Positions 1 to 11,982 are shown, numbered from the stretch's first letter. The stretch is DNA of 64,000 nucleotides from Kwoniella bestiolae CBS 10118 (GCF_000512585.2 NC_089245.1:1240001-1304000); one strand, 5' to 3'. A program made the numbers and translations. Notes: a model not told the origin generated them from the letters alone.

Positions 1-801
1 AGATGTATCGCTGACGATTGTATGTTATTGCGTATGCGTAGCCAGAAAACATCTACGTTCCCTTATACCGAGTCGTCAAAACGCGAAGAACTGTTCGATC
101 CTGATGCGCGGTACGTCTTGTTACTCTCCTCAACCAGCTCAACCTCGAATGGGATAGGAGTAAACAACAAGGGAAAAGGCAAAGGGAAGGAAGCACAGGT
201 CGAATTTCGATACGAAGATCTCCTGGGGTTCTGCGGCTTCAGATTTGATACGGAGGAGACCTTGAGTAGTCGAGATGCCGAGGTGGTGTATTGGTAGGTT
301 CTACCATGTTCTTTCTTTGGCTCACAAGGGGGGGCGAGCTGACTTCACGTGTCGTTGGAATGATAGCTACGAGGTTCAGCTGTCCCGCCGGTGTCGGGGT
401 TTGGGACTTGGCAAGAGGTTGTTAGGGATATTGGAGGGTATAGGGAGGAGAAGGGGGTTGGATAAAGTCATGTTGACGTGTTTGAAAAGTGGGTTATCAT
501 TTTGATTTACACATAATTTTGGCATGAATGAGCGATTAAGGTTGAGCTAAAAATCACTGATGACCTCGTAGGCAATGCGTCTGCGCTGGCATTTTACACC
601 AAGCAAGGGTGAGTGCGATCTGCTTATCACAGCTCCTGAGGTGCATCTGACGCGAAGCTGATTTGAGTACACAGCTACACCGCTGACGAGATTGATCCTA
701 CCCGCATAAATGAGGAAGAACCTGTTGAGGATGATGATGATGACGAGGGAGAGGAGGAGGTCGATTATAGAATATTGAGTAAGAGTTTGAAGGCTATATG
801 A
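1..801 (+). CDS. NAT4: N-alpha-acetyltransferase 40 (NatD), 3' part
   Basis: NatD acetylates the N-terminal serine of histones H4 and H2A. The reading frame is already open at base 1, so the 5' end lies outside the window; the ATG at 22 is probably internal. Exons read as <1-293, 367-488, 572-608 and 675-801, all with GT...AG introns and matching phases. Joining exons 1 and 2 gives YCYEVQLSRRCRGLGLGKRL, which holds the beta-strand and acetyl-CoA-binding R/QxxGxG/A-type loop of the NAA40 family. The next joins give VMLTCLKSNASALAFY and, at the end, an acidic run followed by VDYRILSKSL; human NAA40 has the equivalent 'SYEILSRR' near its C-terminus. The only doubt is the missing N-terminal segment. 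Confidence 0.85.
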
Positions 802-913
802 CAACACGTAATGCATTTGATGCTGTACAACGGGATACCATGCTATACTTATACTGTACACACACCTCGAGTTTTCTATCAAATCAACTTATGAATTCCT
901 ATCTCATGTCTGT

Positions 914-2249
914 TCAACCCAAGATCTTCAGCAGGATATCTTCACCATCAGACCCTTTGATCTCCGTATTCTCTATACTAGGCATATCATTCTTTTCCAA
1001 CCATATATCCAAATCTTTCCATATCTGCCGCAAGAAAGATATCAGTTAACCTCTCATACTCTGCATGAAAACGTGAAATGCCTCACCCTATTCAGCTCTC
1101 CCTTCTCATCCACATCGTTACCCCACACACTTTCCTTATATGTCCAATCAACTTTCCTAACCTCCTTCCTCCTCTTTCTCCCTCTTTCGCCCCCTCCCTC
1201 CACCCTCCTCAATCGGTTCTTCCGATGTGTTTCCTCAGGTCTTCGGTGCATCCACCCCTCCCCCTCCTCCCCATCTCCAACCTTGATAGGAGTATTCGAC
1301 GCACTTCCCATCCCAGGTCGAAGCGCAAAGAAAGCCGACGGGTCTTCTCCCTTCCTCCTCTTCTGGACAGACTTGATAGCGCTAACAGGCGGTGGATGCT
1401 CGAGATCCACACCTACTATCGGGGTTGAGGTAAACTTATTCTTCTTACTTGGTGTTCTCTCTCCATCCAGTGAGTCTTCTTCGGGTGGTTGAGCGTGATC
1501 CTTGGGAAGTACAGTGGAAGGTTGTCTAGTCACGCTCTGTCTCAATGGACTAGCAATAACACTATCATAGTTCCTAGGTGTCCTGGGGGATTTCACCAAA
1601 CTTGAGATATCCAATCCAGATGAAAACTTATATTTCTTCTTTGGGGTCTGTAGTGGACTGAGCACATCTTCAGGACGAACATGGCCTGAGGGAGTGGTAC
1701 TTTCCTCTATATCGTGATCCTCGGGCACAGAGAGAGAAGTACCGGTACTGGTACCCGTACTGGATTTCTTGGATGGTGAACCACCTGCTGAACGTTTGGA
1801 GGGTGATCCTCCGGCTGAGCGCTTAGAGGGAGAGACGGATGGAGAAGGAATGGATTCGAGGAGGGTGCGGCATTTTGAGAGTGTCGAGCGGAAGTGGGCG
1901 GGGGGAGACTGAGGAGGCTTTTTGGGCGGACGAGAGGGGTAGGTCTTTGCTTTGGATTCTAAGGGTGGGTGGGTGGGGTAAAATAGCAGGTATGAATCAG
2001 CTTCTCTCCTATAATCAAGTGCAGTACAGAGAGAAGCATGGAAGGGGCATTGGGATAGATCCACTGTGCTCACTTCTCGCACCCCAGTAACGCAGATACA
2101 CCGACCAACGCAGCTCTCTCTTCAGGTTTCAGATCATTACCCTTCCCCGGTCCCGTCAGATTTCGCAGGGTAGATAAGATCTGAGCCGAGATGGGTATAG
2201 CTGGGTGGGTAGCCGATGGGAATAGCGGTATGAGTTCGTTGGAGGACAT
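914..2249 (-). CDS. Probable origin recognition complex subunit 6 (ORC6-like)
   Basis: Three exons, 2074-2249, 1087-2008 and 914-1024, join in phase into a 402-residue protein. The N-terminal 60 residues (ILSTLRNL, then NDLKPEERAALVGVSALLGCEK) resemble the TFIIB-like helical repeat of fungal Orc6, where an 'LKPEE...C' pattern is typical. The middle is disordered and full of CDK-type sites: three SPSK repeats near residues 118-137, then TPKKKYK, SPRTPR and TPSKKNK. The C-terminus (YKESVWG, then IWKDLDIWLEKND) is compact and hydrophobic, as expected for the Orc3-binding tail. Orc6 joins ORC on replication origins, and CDK control of its disordered region is known in budding yeast. The family call is inferred from a short N-terminal match plus architecture; a fast-evolving unrelated CDK substrate remains possible. 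Confidence 0.5.
1780..1840 (-). repeat. Tandem SPSK(R/K)SAGG coding repeat
   Basis: Inside the ORC6-like gene three imperfect copies of a 27-base unit encode SPSKRSAGG, SPSKRSAGG and SPSKKSS. Each copy supplies one full CDK consensus site (S-P-x-K). The copies still resemble one another at DNA level, so the array looks young or homogenised by slippage. Confidence 0.6.
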
Positions 2250-2753
2250 ATCGGCGTGCTGAGGAGCTGGTCATATGATAAGATATGTGAGAAAGATGGG
2301 GATGTGAGGTTGTACTTTTTTGCTTTTTGCCTTGTGGATTTCATCTTCAAACGCGTCCTCATCATCATTCGTTTTGGTTTTCTTTCCTTTCCATCGGAAC
2401 CAGCAAAATGATCGAATCCTTCATCTTGCATCTGTGCTAAGTTTATATTAGATCATATGCACATCAAACACTCAGAGAACGTAATTTGCATTTATGTATA
2501 TTTGCATTCGAGCCCATCGGCATCGCTATACACCACATCTACAAGCGGACTATCTACGTGTTGTGTCTGTTGTGTTGTATGGAAATGTTGTAAAGTATCG
2601 ATAGTTCAACTATCATGCTAAAAAAGATATCTTCGAACAGCACTGGGCCGACTGAAGGTATAAAGTGAGATTACAAATATCAAAGGTGACAGAATTATTA
2701 TTACAGAAAGAGAAAGTATCGTCGCGTTCGTTTCGCCCATTATTGTCCGATAC
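2250..2753. other. Spacer between two minus-strand genes
   Basis: This holds the presumed promoter and 5' UTR of the ORC6-like gene and the 3' UTR of the next gene. A short minus-strand open stretch (2156-2431) overlaps the ORC6 start in another frame and has no recognisable content. I see nothing else. Confidence 0.4.
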
Positions 2754-4484
2754 TTAGTCAGACCTTCGTCTCAACATCAACCTCTTCTTCATAGCCTCTG
2801 CTCTCTTCTCCCTCTCCTTCATCTCTTCCTCCTGTTCACTCTCCACTTCCACCTCAGACCCAGCCTCAGAAGCAGAATCAATATCATGATCGAACGAATC
2901 TCCTTCGAACAACACCACATCACCTTCACCTTCTTCATCCGAATCTTGCTCTACGCCATTCTTCAAGATCGTCTGAGGAGCAGGCGTACATGTGATCATA
3001 GGTACGGACAACGAGGGGGATCCACTCAAGTTGGAGAAGGAAGATCTGATACTTTCGGTGGGGGAGGCTGGGGAGGGTGAAGAGAAAGCTCTCTTGGGCG
3101 AAGGTTGTTTGGTAGGAGTGGAATATGAGTCCATGGAGTTGATCCTGAACCTCGATTCGGTGGGAGTGACCATACCGGTCCCTGCAATTCTGGGGAAAGC
3201 ACCCTTGGTAGGTGATGGCACCATTCCGGTGAAAGAGGTCGATCGTTCCTCGGGGGGAGTAACTTTCAACGAAGGTTTGTTCTTTGGCGAGGAAGAGTTG
3301 AAAGTAGCAGCGATAGCTTCGAAAGAGGGTAATTCACCGAGAGACATGGGAGGCATTGACATGGGTCTTGCCTTACCACCTGACAATCTACCGGAAGTGC
3401 GTTCTCTGAGGAAAGGAGCCAATCGAGGTTCCTTGACAGGAGTACTGGTCAAAGGTTCCACGGGAGGAGTAGAAGACCTTCTGTTTCCCAAGATAGAAGC
3501 TAAGACGATTCGCGCTTCTCTTCTTGGTGATTCCTCTGTGGGAGTCTTGATAATTTCGATAGATTCTTCGGAATCCATCCTGGACACGGTTCTGACTCTG
3601 ATGGGAGATCCGCCGACAGAACCAGCTGAAGAAGCTCTCTTGTGGTCAGTAGAGATTCTAGCTTGGATCTGAGCTAGACTAGGTAACCTAGAAGGAACAC
3701 TAGGTAACTTCGATCTAGCCTTGACGTTTTCCTTGGCGGTGATCTCGGATGAATCGCTGGATGGCGAACCGGATCCGATATCGGATTTGGTTCTTCCATG
3801 CTTGGCAGCAACTGAGGAGGTCTTCTTGGATTCGGCTGAGAATTCCATAGCAGACAATCGAGGGACAAACTCGGGTGGTGGTCGAGATTGGTCCAAGCCT
3901 GAGAAGGTGGTCTTGACTGGGGATGGGTGAGCGGACTGAGTGTACAAGGGGAAGTACTCAGTTCGAGGCATCGTGTCTCTCTTCGAAGGTGAGCTACCAG
4001 CAGCTACTGATGATGCGAGAGGTGAGTTGGGAGGAAGAACAAAGTTGTACGATGAAGGTGAGATGGGTGGACTTTGAGGAAGGGTCGACTCGGTCGAAGC
4101 GGGGGAGGCTATAGGCCAGACATCAGTCAAAGTATATTCAGGTGGTACAAGGAGATGGGGAGACCACTTACATCTCTCTTGTACTCGTCTCTCCTTTGCG
4201 CGTTCAACAACGTCCCATAATGGCTTTCGAGCTTGAGCCTGTGGTTGAGGTTGAGAAACACGTCTCTCCCAAGGTTTACCAGATGGTTGATGGGGCCAAC
4301 TCTCCATCTCGAGCGGAGTGGGCATTTCGCCCATCGTCATGCCGAATGAAGGGGAGTTGGGATCGGGTTGAAGAGCAGCTTCAGCGACCGAGAAAGCGAG
4401 TAATCGAAGGGGAGTAGGGTCGGGCGAAGAGGGGCAGTAAAAGTTGAGAGGGTGAGAAGGTTGGAATGAGATTGTTTGAGCCAT
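2754..4484 (-). CDS. Disordered Ser/Pro-rich protein of unknown function
   Basis: A single uninterrupted exon encodes 576 residues from an ATG at 4484. I do not recognise a family. The first ~110 residues are the most conserved-looking part (ISFQPSHPLNFYCPSSPDP, then KPLWDVVERAKERR, KWSPHLLVPPEYTLTDVWPI). After that it is low-complexity Ser/Pro with short motifs that could be docking sites: LPSVPSRLPSLAQIQARIS near residue 265, EARIVLASILGNRRSSTPP near 325, and SLGELPSFEAIAATF near 380. Many S/T-P sites suggest a CDK or MAPK substrate. The C-terminus is an acidic run followed by a charged helix (EEEMKEREKRAEAMKKRLML). It is likely a cytoplasmic or nuclear regulator, but no function can be assigned. 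Lack of introns is unusual among its neighbours. Confidence 0.7.
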   Translation of the reverse strand: MAQTISFQPSHPLNFYCPSSPDPTPLRLLAFSVAEAALQPDPNSPSFGMTMGEMPTPLEMESWPHQPSGKPWERRVSQPQPQAQARKPLWDVVERAKERRVQERCKWSPHLLVPPEYTLTDVWPIASPASTESTLPQSPPISPSSYNFVLPPNSPLASSVAAGSSPSKRDTMPRTEYFPLYTQSAHPSPVKTTFSGLDQSRPPPEFVPRLSAMEFSAESKKTSSVAAKHGRTKSDIGSGSPSSDSSEITAKENVKARSKLPSVPSRLPSLAQIQARISTDHKRASSAGSVGGSPIRVRTVSRMDSEESIEIIKTPTEESPRREARIVLASILGNRRSSTPPVEPLTSTPVKEPRLAPFLRERTSGRLSGGKARPMSMPPMSLGELPSFEAIAATFNSSSPKNKPSLKVTPPEERSTSFTGMVPSPTKGAFPRIAGTGMVTPTESRFRINSMDSYSTPTKQPSPKRAFSSPSPASPTESIRSSFSNLSGSPSLSVPMITCTPAPQTILKNGVEQDSDEEGEGDVVLFEGDSFDHDIDSASEAGSEVEVESEQEEEMKEREKRAEAMKKRLMLRRRSD

Positions 4485-7400
4485 CTTGATCTTTCTCTTT
4501 GTAAGGTAGTTCTAAAAGTCGTTCGAGTGCAATTTTGGAAAATGACTTTATTACTAATCTAAATCGATGAATGAGACCTGCTCGAATGAAATGCGATAGA
4601 TTTGATAGATATAGATAAGGTGGTGGTGATGGTTACCTGAACCTGAACCTAAAGTTTGATGACGATGATGGATTTGACGTTTTAGTCGATAAAAAGAAAG
4701 AAGAGAGAGGAGGTCGACGACTTGGCCTAGTCAACGTAAACTAGAAAGGATAATACGTCAAGTAAAACTTGGTAAGTTATCGATCCTTTCTTGAGGGAGG
4801 AGGATGAAAGGAAGATTAACAATGTAAGAGATGAGAGAATGGGAGGATGGGATGGATATCTGCGCGCGTAGAGGTTTATCAAAGTCAGCCTTTGAGATTA
4901 TATATTATAGTTGGTTTGGATTGGATCGTTGAGAGCTGCACGGCAGGCATAGGAAGTGGTAGATGATGGTTTATTAGATGGAGATGGGTGTGATGGGATG
5001 CTCAGATGAACGATAGAGAGAAATGGAAGAGGAAGACGAAAGAGGGATAGGAATATGTTTTGATGGGAATAAACCAACGCGTTGACAAAGGAGATATCAA
5101 AGTAAGAGGGGCAGATGAAAGGATCAAGCTGAATGTGAGCAGTTGAGCTGAAGGAGCAATCACGCTGGGGACACCACAATACACATACACACGCTCTAGT
5201 CTGATCATCTCCAATTCTAATTTATACGTGTCCCATTGGTATCACGTTGGATGATGAGGTTGTCAAGCAAAGTGAACGAAATTGGCAAAGATTGGTAACT
5301 GGTATAGAGATGAAACAACGCCATCGCACACACATACACACTCTGACCTTCTTCCCTCCTCCCACTTCCGCATCTCTTCATCCAACTTGATCCTAACCCG
5401 GCGCTCGGTGAGGATATTCATTAAACCCCGGATGACCATGTCAAAGCTTACACAGTAGAAATCAACTCACAAATCCAAAAAGAAAAGACACCTGGTCCTT
5501 GCACTGCACAGCAGTATATTCCAAACGATCAACGTCTAATCAAACTTCTTAGGCTAGATACCAAAAGAATCTAAAGGAGATATCCTATGTTTTCCGATTG
5601 TCCAACTTGGTCTGTTATTATATATCCACTTCACTTTGCTGTTGTTCTTGTTCTTGTTCGATTTGACCGATTTGGGATGATTGAATTGAATTGGATCGGG
5701 TTGACCAAGAAGGTTGTTTACGTATACGAAAGGATATAAGTGAAACAATACACAAGTCTTGAGACCGGGAATAGGTAAATTGGGCTTTGCTGGTTTTGGT
5801 ATACCGAACTGGGCCAGAGTGCTTGCTTGCGAAGGGAAGGTCTCGGGTTGGTTTTATGTCTAATGGGGTGGTGAGACAATAGCGGTCGTGTCGTGATGAG
5901 TTCGTGAGTGTACGTATTGATGCTGATGCTGATGCGTTGTAAAAGAGTGTAAGTTGAGGAAGCTGTATGGATATACAAGCCTCTTCTTTTGGGCGAGTTG
6001 ATGGACGAGTTGATTGAAGGGATCGGCGAAACCTGTCAACCGTGCGTTATACTTGATATGTCGAGTGTGTGTTGTATTAACCTATAACAAGAGAAGAGAA
6101 GGGGGAATGATGAGGAAAAAGGAAGAGAGAAAGAAGAAGGAATGAGATTCAGATCTATATGAATGTCCGTCTTTGATCTTGATCCCAATCGTCATGAATG
6201 TCTATTGAAGGACAACACCACGTCTAATGCTAAGGAACCTCACCTCGTACGAAGATCTTTTGCACCCAGTGTGCAGCATCTTTTGAAATTCACAAAGCCA
6301 CGAGAACAACCACCATAATCATCACAACCGATGGACATGTTTCGTATCTATTTACCCTTAAACCCTGGGATTCCGACATATCACTTGGCACATATCAGGA
6401 AATAGACCTTGAATTAGCGCGTTTTACAAAAGGTATCATGGCCCTTCTCTTCTACGTGACTGTCTTTGGGTGTCTTGTTCCGTGACGATGCATGTTTTAC
6501 TATGCTGTACGACTACAACCGTCAAGTTGTGTTTGGTACGCTTTGGCACTAAATTAGAGGAAGGGTCGAGTGAATACCCCTGTTGGGCTAGTGACGTCCC
6601 GTGCAAAGCCTCCTCTTTTGCAAGAGACGCGACTGAATCCAGCTAGATGGGGCGAGGTACAGTAAGATCATCCACGTCCCATCAAGGCCATATAGTAGTA
6701 TAGGTGTGCATAGGGCGCAAACTTCATGCTAGTGGAGAAGAGATGAAAGAGGCTCCGTATAGCGTACGCCTCAAAAAGCATAATCAAAGATCATCGTGTG
6801 CAGCACATGATCGTCCGATGGGGTTTGGGAAAACGTAATCTGAGATGATTCCCATAAATTGGGTACGACCTCTTGCTGAAACGGTAGAGATATGGGAAAT
6901 GGCTGTTCATCATTAATCTCTCTCTCGCATGGATTTTGCTGGCATTGCAGACCAGCTACTATATTCGTACTTCATGTCTTTGCGACGCTGTAAAAATTGC
7001 TGTGGAAAACAAGTCGCGTTAACGAGAAGTGATCTGCATGAAACACTTTCACTTCCCTGAGTGGAAGCGGCGAGGGCCGAATAGCAAGTGAAAGGAGGTG
7101 AGGTGGAGGTGGAGGTGGAGGTGGGCCGCGAAAACAGCTCATGGAGGAGTTTGCTTACGAGGCGAGAGAAGGGTGTTCTCGCGAGGCGGATAGGAGGGAG
7201 AGGGGGACGAAGAAGAGGAGATAGAGGGGGAAGCGAGAAGGAGAAGGGGAGCAGGAGAACAGGGAGTGGGGGGTGGGGAGGCGTGATAAGGAGAAGGCTT
7301 GGGGAACAAGGAAGGGATGTTGAAAGACGAAAGGAGGTCATTCGAGCACTCATACTGTACATTACAGTGTGGATGAACCAAGGTTAAAGCTACAGAGTAT

Positions 7401-7852
7401 ACTGTACATCACTTCAGGAAACATTTCGTATCGGTATAACGGACAACTCCCACTTTATCAGACACTGGTTGCATCTGGCTCAATTACGTAAATGTCGGGA
7501 TTTCTCCGCTAAATTCGCTCTGTGGACCATTCCTCTGAGGATGAGCGACATTTGCGGATCTCGAATTCGAACATTACTTACTGGAGATTACTCATCGACT
7601 GTGAATTTCAACTCGAACAGGACATGGTCAGAGGCATAAATGTTTGAAGAATATGACTAGTGAGCACAATCAGCATGTACAGTATATCATTCGCAAATCT
7701 CACGCATATCATCTCTCAGATACATATATAACCCAAGCTTGTAAATTTACTCGTACCAGGCATTTTTGAGATATCCAATTAACATATCATATTCGCCACC
7801 ATATCTTTTATCATACTAAACCATCACTCCTTCCATCATATAGCCAGGCATC
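4485..7852. other. 3.4-kb gene-free intergenic region
   Basis: Long divergent spacer between the unknown gene on the minus strand and the copper ATPase on the plus strand. It has only short ORFs without spliceable continuations. Stretches at 4,890-5,080 and 7,080-7,320 are purine-rich on the plus strand, which creates spurious ORFs. I found no tRNA B-box, no rRNA and no transposon ends. It could carry a long promoter or a non-coding transcript, which the sequence alone does not show. Confidence 0.5.
7723..7732 (+). promoter_or_regulatory. Candidate TATA element of the copper ATPase gene
   Basis: The sequence catatataac lies about 120 bases before the ATG at 7853, in an AT-rich stretch followed by a pyrimidine-rich leader. 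The position is reasonable for a fungal TATA box. Experimental support is absent. Confidence 0.35.
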
Positions 7853-10800
7853 ATGTCATCCACTCTTACGCCGACCCTCCCAACCTCCTTACCCACTATC
7901 ACCCTCCTAATCTCCAACATGCACTGTACCTCATGCTGCGAGACGATTCACACCTTACTATCCACCATCCAATCTATCAAATCCATATCCACCTCACTCT
8001 TACTCCACAGCGTAACCTTTTCCATCGACTTGGACAACTCCGCTTCCTCCTCCAATGGGAAACCCAAGACTATCGGAAAGGTCGTGGAAGAAGCGTTAAA
8101 GGTTTTAAGGGGAGAAGGGGGGTTCAGCGTAATTGCCGAATCGTCCGATGGGTTATCGAGATCAAGATCTGCTAATAGTTTCGAGAATGAGGAGATAGGA
8201 TGGATAGGGAGATTGTTGTTCCAGACGAAGAGGGGGAGAGAAAGGAAAAGGTTGGAAGAGAGGAGGAAGAAACATTTGGAACATTGTAGGATCTGTCAAG
8301 ATGAATTGGCAGGACGGGATATAAGTCTAGGTGAAGTGCAGGAGATTCAACCTAGTCAAGGCGTAGATCTGCCCTTGGAGAATGGACAATCATCTTCAAG
8401 GAAGAAGATTGAAGGAGAAGAAGGTATCGTCAAGACTACACTATCTATTGAGGGAATGACTTGCGCATCATGTGTCAATTCCATTACTTCATCTCTTCAG
8501 TCGACTCCCGGTGTTCTATCCGCAAATATCAACTTACTTGGTTCGTCTGGAATCATCAGACATAGCGCTTCGTTTACTCCAGAGGACGTAGCAAATTCAA
8601 TCGAAGATATAGGATTTGACGCTCATGTGATCAAGTCTGAACCTGAAGGAAAGCCGGCAGAAGTGGAAGAACAAAAGTCACAATCGTTCAAATCCGTCTT
8701 CTCGATCGAGGGGATGACCTGCGCGTCATGTACGGGAGCTATCACCCGAGCACTACAAGATCACGCAGGAGTGGAATCAGTCAATATCGACTTGCTCAAT
8801 AATGCAGGAACTATCATCCATTTGTCTGGAATCACCACGGATCAAATCAGAGATATTATAGAAGAAGTAGGATACGGCGCCGAGTTGTCCTCTTCCACAC
8901 CCCTCTCACAGACGAAGGGAAAAGAAAAGCAAGAGGGCCCAAAAATGAGGACAGTCCAACTAAAGATTGAAGGGATGTTCTGCCACGATTGCGTTAGGAA
9001 AGTCAATTCGTACCTCGATTCAATGGGTGGTATCGAAACCTACACGCCGATCACTCTTCAATCCCCTATAACCACCATCTCATATTTCCCATACCAGCCT
9101 CTGACGATTAGAGATCTGATAGAGGGAATATCGAATGTTGCTCCAGAGTTCGAAGTGGAGATTCTCAAAACTCAAAGTCTGAGTGAAAGGAGCAAGAAGA
9201 TCCAGAAGAAGGAGGTTAAATTGCTTGCGAGTCACTGTGCGGTGGCGGTTGTTTTTGCCATACCCACTTTTATCATGTGAGTCTATCGTGCCTTCCATGT
9301 GACAAACATTGATAGATCAGCAAGTTGATGAGATAATACTGACTGTCATACAACGCTTGCAGTGCTATCGTCTCGATGCTCCTGCTTTCCGACCACAGCT
9401 CTTTCAAGATGAAAATGATGGAACCGGTCTGGGGAGGGGCAAATCTGGGAACGGTGATTCTGTGGCCGCTGGCTTCGATAGTCCAATTTGGTGTAGGAAG
9501 GTGAGTGTTGACCGCAGATGTCTCGATAGTACTGACATGACTGATGATCATGCGTTGATTAGGATATTTTACAAACGGACTTTCGCATCTTTGTGGCCAC
9601 ACTTACGTCGACTTGTACCTTCTGCATTGAGGACGGAAAGTATGCGTAGATTACCGCCTAGACGACTGGGTTGGAAGACCCTGATTACTTTTGGTAGTAT
9701 GGGTCAGTCGAGCTCGCCAGATTACGAGGTTGTGTAATGAGCTGATTTAATCAACCCTTTTCAGACTTACTCGTCGTCCTGTCAACTACTGTATCGTACT
9801 TCGCTTCACTCGCTATGCTCATCCTCGATGTCCGCGCCTCACCTGGCACCGAAAGTGTGGGCACGTATTTTGACAGCTGCGTGTTCTTGATCATGTTTAT
9901 CCTTCTCGGTCGAACATTAGAAGCATATGCGAAGAGTCGAACGACCGATGCTGTTAGCTTATTGGGCAAGATGCGCCCAGATGAAGCTCTCCTGGTTGAG
10001 AACACCTCGTCAAATGACATGCAAAGGAACAATGACATTGAGAGAAAGAATAGTCAAGATACCATGTCTACCTCTACTACTTCAAGTCCCGAGGTCCTAT
10101 CTCATTCCGAACCCTCTCAAAATTCGACGCGGAAGATCCCAGTCGATCACCTAGAGATAGGAGATATCATACTTCTTCCACCTGGCTCATTACCCCCTAC
10201 GGACGGGATCATTGTCTCCGGCCAGACCACATTCGACGAATCTTCCCTTACCGGTGAATCACGTCCGATCAAGAAAACAATCGATGATCAAGTATTCACC
10301 GGTACCGTCAATCTATCTTCAGCAATAACCATGAGAGTCACCGATCTAGCCGAGAATACAATGTTGGAAAAGATCATCAGGGCAGTATCTGACGCTTCAG
10401 CTCGTAAAGCTCCTCTGGAACTTATGGCAGAGAAGCTCACGGGATACTTCGTGCCCATCATTGTGTATTTCTCTTTGTTGGTATTGGGAATATGGTTGAT
10501 CCTCGCTCTGACTCATACGGTGGATAACGAGGACGAAGGCAAGGCAGGAGGGAGGGTATTTTTCGCATTGGAATTTGCCATCGCCACTTTGGTAGTAGCT
10601 TGCCCATGTGGTATTGGGTTGGCTGTCCCTTGCGCCAACGCCGTGGGCAATGGGATAGCAGCGAAGAGTGGGATTCTGGCCTTGGGGGGCGGAGAGGCTT
10701 TCTTAGCTGCTACGAAGATCAGGAAGATCGCATTTGATAAGACTGGAACGTTGACTATTGGGAAGAGTGTGGTGACGGATGAAGAATGGATCATTCGGGA

Positions 10801-11982
10801 CGAACGAGAACGGGAGGTGATAAGGAGAGCTGCGGAAGAGGTCGAAAGGGGTAGTACGCATCCTCTGGCCGTAGGGTTGGTGGAGCATCTGGAGAAGGAG
10901 TCTTTGAGTGCTTCCAGTTCTACATCGAGTTCTGCAAGTGAAGAGAAGAAGGGTAAACAAAATGGCGCGGAAGTTATCGAAACCAAGGAAATCCCCGGAA
11001 GAGGTCTGAAAGCCTCAGTCAAGATCGATAATCAAACTATCAACCTACTCATCGGCAACGTCGCTCATCTAGAAGATCACGATGTCATTCTAGATACAGA
11101 GCATCACGAGATAGTCAACAGATGGTCGAGCGAAGCTAAATCTGTGATTCTTATCGCCGCTTCCTCACCCAACTCAATCCAAGAGGGAAAGTACAAATTG
11201 TCAGCAATCTTCTCATTATCCGACCCTCCTCGTGAGACTTCTGCAAGCTTGATCTCATCGCTCAAAGAACGGGGAATAGAGGTATCGATGTTGAGTGGGG
11301 ATAATCAGTCGACCGCTATGGCTGTTGGGACGATGCTTGGGCTGGATGAGAACGAGGTCAAAGGTGGGGTCGGTCCTGAGGGGAAGGCGGAGGTCATCAG
11401 GGGTATGCAGAAGGAGCTCAAAGAACGGGGCGACAAGGGGAAGAAGGAGAATGGGTTGGTGATGTTTGTAGGCGGTAAGTTCAACTACATTCCCTTCTCA
11501 TGCAATGTCTTTCATCATAATGCATCGGGTAGCTGATTGGTTTGGTGTCAACACAGACGGGCTCAATGACTCGGTAGCGCTCGCTGCGGCTGATGTAAGT
11601 TGCGCGATGGGCCATGGATCGCAAGCCACCCTAGCTAGTGCAGGTAAGTCCTCTTTCTTCGTACACCCTGCCCGTTTCCACCACCGACATATCATCCTTG
11701 ACTGACACAATGAAACATTGAATCATCGCAGACTTCGTCCTCCTCTCATCGTCCCTCCCGTCCATCCTAACCCTCATCCAAATATCCAAAAAGATCGTTT
11801 TACGTCAGAAGCTCAATCTCCTCTGGGCCCTATTGTTCAACGTCGTTTGTCTACCGTTCGCCGCGGGGGTATTCTACGGTATTAATGGTATCAGATTGAC
11901 ACCCGTGTGGAGTGCCGTCTTGATGGCGTTGAGTAGCGTTAGTGTCGTGACGAGTAGTTTGGCTATGCGGTGGGGATTGTGA
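7853..11982 (+). CDS. CCC2: Copper-transporting P1B-type ATPase (CCC2-like)
   Basis: Six exons (7853-9276, 9363-9500, 9563-9702, 9765-11474, 11557-11643, 11732-11982) join in phase to 1249 residues. The enzyme pumps Cu(I), in CCC2 into the late Golgi to load multicopper oxidases. Four heavy-metal-binding domains lead: MHCTSC (residue ~24), two GMTCASC (~200 and ~287) and GMFCHDC (~373), with an extra HCRIC cysteine pair between the first two. Then come the TGES actuator loop (~728), a CPC membrane site (~846), DKTGTLT (~891), STHPLA of the nucleotide domain (~932) and GDGLND (~1138). The last helix, MALSSVSVVTSSL, carries the MxxSS copper site of Cu(I) pumps. Deviations: CPC is followed by GIGLAVPCAN instead of ALGLATPT, the hinge reads NDSVAL instead of ND(A/S)PAL, and YN in TM7 is FN. 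A Pca1/CrpA-type exporter is therefore a weaker alternative. Confidence 0.85.

Noticed and set aside
1073..1492. Plus-strand ORFs opposite the ORC6-like gene
   Set aside because: Antisense shadows of a repeat-rich coding region; the minus-strand exons join in phase and carry the recognisable motifs.
6913..7387. Overlapping ORFs on both strands, Pro/Ser-rich on one and Arg/Gly-rich on the other
   Set aside because: Produced by one purine-rich strand; no splice sites, start context or domain support either.
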